A stretch of 64,000 bases of DNA from Bolinopsis microptera (lineage: Eukaryota > Ctenophora > Tentaculata > Lobata > Bolinopsidae): NCBI RefSeq assembly GCF_026151205.1, contig NC_087074.1, positions 10,325,226 to 10,389,225 of the forward strand, written 5' to 3'. The position numbers and the translations under genes are program-made. How positions within the stretch are numbered: position 1 is the stretch's first letter; each line of letters opens with the position of its first letter. Below, piece by piece: positions 63,250-64,000 of the stretch. The notes under the pieces were generated by a model. It made no database searches and had not been told where the DNA came from. It saw only the letters and a program-made list of their open reading frames with translations.

Positions 63250-64000
63250 AATGGAAGCCGCATACGGGACCCAACTTTAGTGGTCAGGCAGTATTGCATA
63301 CCGTACCAGTTTTATAACAAACCATCCACTGTCTTAAACGAAAGATGATACTTAGTATGCTAAGCCTTGTACGCACATAATAGTAAGAACACGGTCTAAC
63401 ATTTAAAAAGATTATAACAACATCTTCCCCGCATATTATACTGGAGAGACGCTGACGCCTGTCCGTTCTAAAAGAAGTACAGTACCGACACCGGACGAAA
63501 CTCGCCGCTTTCTCAACACGCTGCACAACGCCACGGATCCCCCCTGTCCTGACGAGAACTGGGAGAAACAGGTCCGTGTATTTAATATTTTAAACGCCGA
63601 AAATATCGATAATAAAATCCCGATTTATGGATGTTAACGTTAAAAGGTCTGGCAAACCATCGCTTTCTATAAAAGGGTTGTTTCTTAAAATATTAACCAT
63701 GTACGAAAGAAATATTATATACACTGAAAGAGTGCAGGCACTTTGCCTCGGAACGGGCAGTTCCAAATCTTGAGAAGGGTTAACATTAAAAGTTTGACTG
63801 TCCAGTCGCCCGTCATAGCGAAGTGACGTCAGTTAGATTAAAAACTTAATATTTTACCGCCCTTCGGAGAAGGGAGGAGATGCGTCCAATATATTTTGTA
63901 GTTAGATTCACGTCACAATCAACTTAGCGCTACTTTGGTTACCCTCACGATCACGAAACTCACAAACGACAAATCGCACGACATTCACTAGTAACCAAAG
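63250..64000 (+). other. Putative leader of the LTR retrotransposon
   Basis: Starts with the TGGAAGCCGC primer-site-like sequence (63252-63261). No gag or pol frame is visible before the window ends, and the minus-strand frame 63284-63526 has no recognisable domain. If the LTR call is right, the internal coding region lies beyond 64000. Confidence 0.4.

Overview
The window is nuclear DNA from a multicellular animal. The genes have GT-AG introns, and the encoded domains are animal extracellular and Golgi types: CCP/sushi, ShKT, VWD, C8, carbohydrate sulfotransferase and lectin-glycosyltransferase. The DNA is AT-rich and full of non-autonomous transposons, minisatellites and palindromes. An invertebrate is most likely. 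I cannot name the species or phylum from sequence alone.

Layout. 1-2900: gene-free, with a long (AC)n tract, a field of GCG-ATA palindromes and a 52-bp tandem repeat. 2949-4258 (+): a small four-exon gene of unknown function. 6734-50697 (-): 33 exons that I join into one giant gene on splice phase and domain continuity. It encodes ShKT, about 35 CCP repeats, VWD and C8, roughly 2,730 residues as seen, and its first exon lies upstream of what I could find. Introns of this gene hold mobile elements, and its largest intron (18475-45292, 26.8 kb) holds four tandem carbohydrate sulfotransferase genes on the opposite strand (19918-21594, 25917-27570, 32451-33975, 37897-39425). The same intron holds a LINE relic, a disrupted LINE, two pairs of hAT-type elements and a further hAT-type element inside sulfotransferase 3. 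50700-56960: repeats only, including a foldback block bounded by long G and C runs and a 58-bp minisatellite of about 31 copies. 56960-62156 (+): two close paralogues of a type II membrane protein with a ricin-like lectin domain and a GT2/GT12-like catalytic domain (B4GALNT-like). The second is cut off by an LTR that starts at 62152. 63250-64000: putative leader of that retrotransposon.

How the genes may work together (inference). The sulfotransferases belong to the family that includes the GalNAc-4-O and chondroitin sulfotransferases, and the glycosyltransferases resemble beta-1,4-GalNAc transferases. Their clustering with a very large, potentially N-glycosylated CCP/VWD secreted or surface protein suggests a locus for making and displaying sulfated GalNAc-type glycans.

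The strongest observations are the nesting of an expanding sulfotransferase array inside one intron, a transposon that supplies the C-terminal tail and stop codon of sulfotransferase 3, two mirror-image hAT copies with perfect 8-bp target duplications (one splitting a LINE reverse transcriptase frame), and a recurrent 3' splice-acceptor signature next to the start codons, which may mean spliced-leader trans-splicing or 5' UTR introns.
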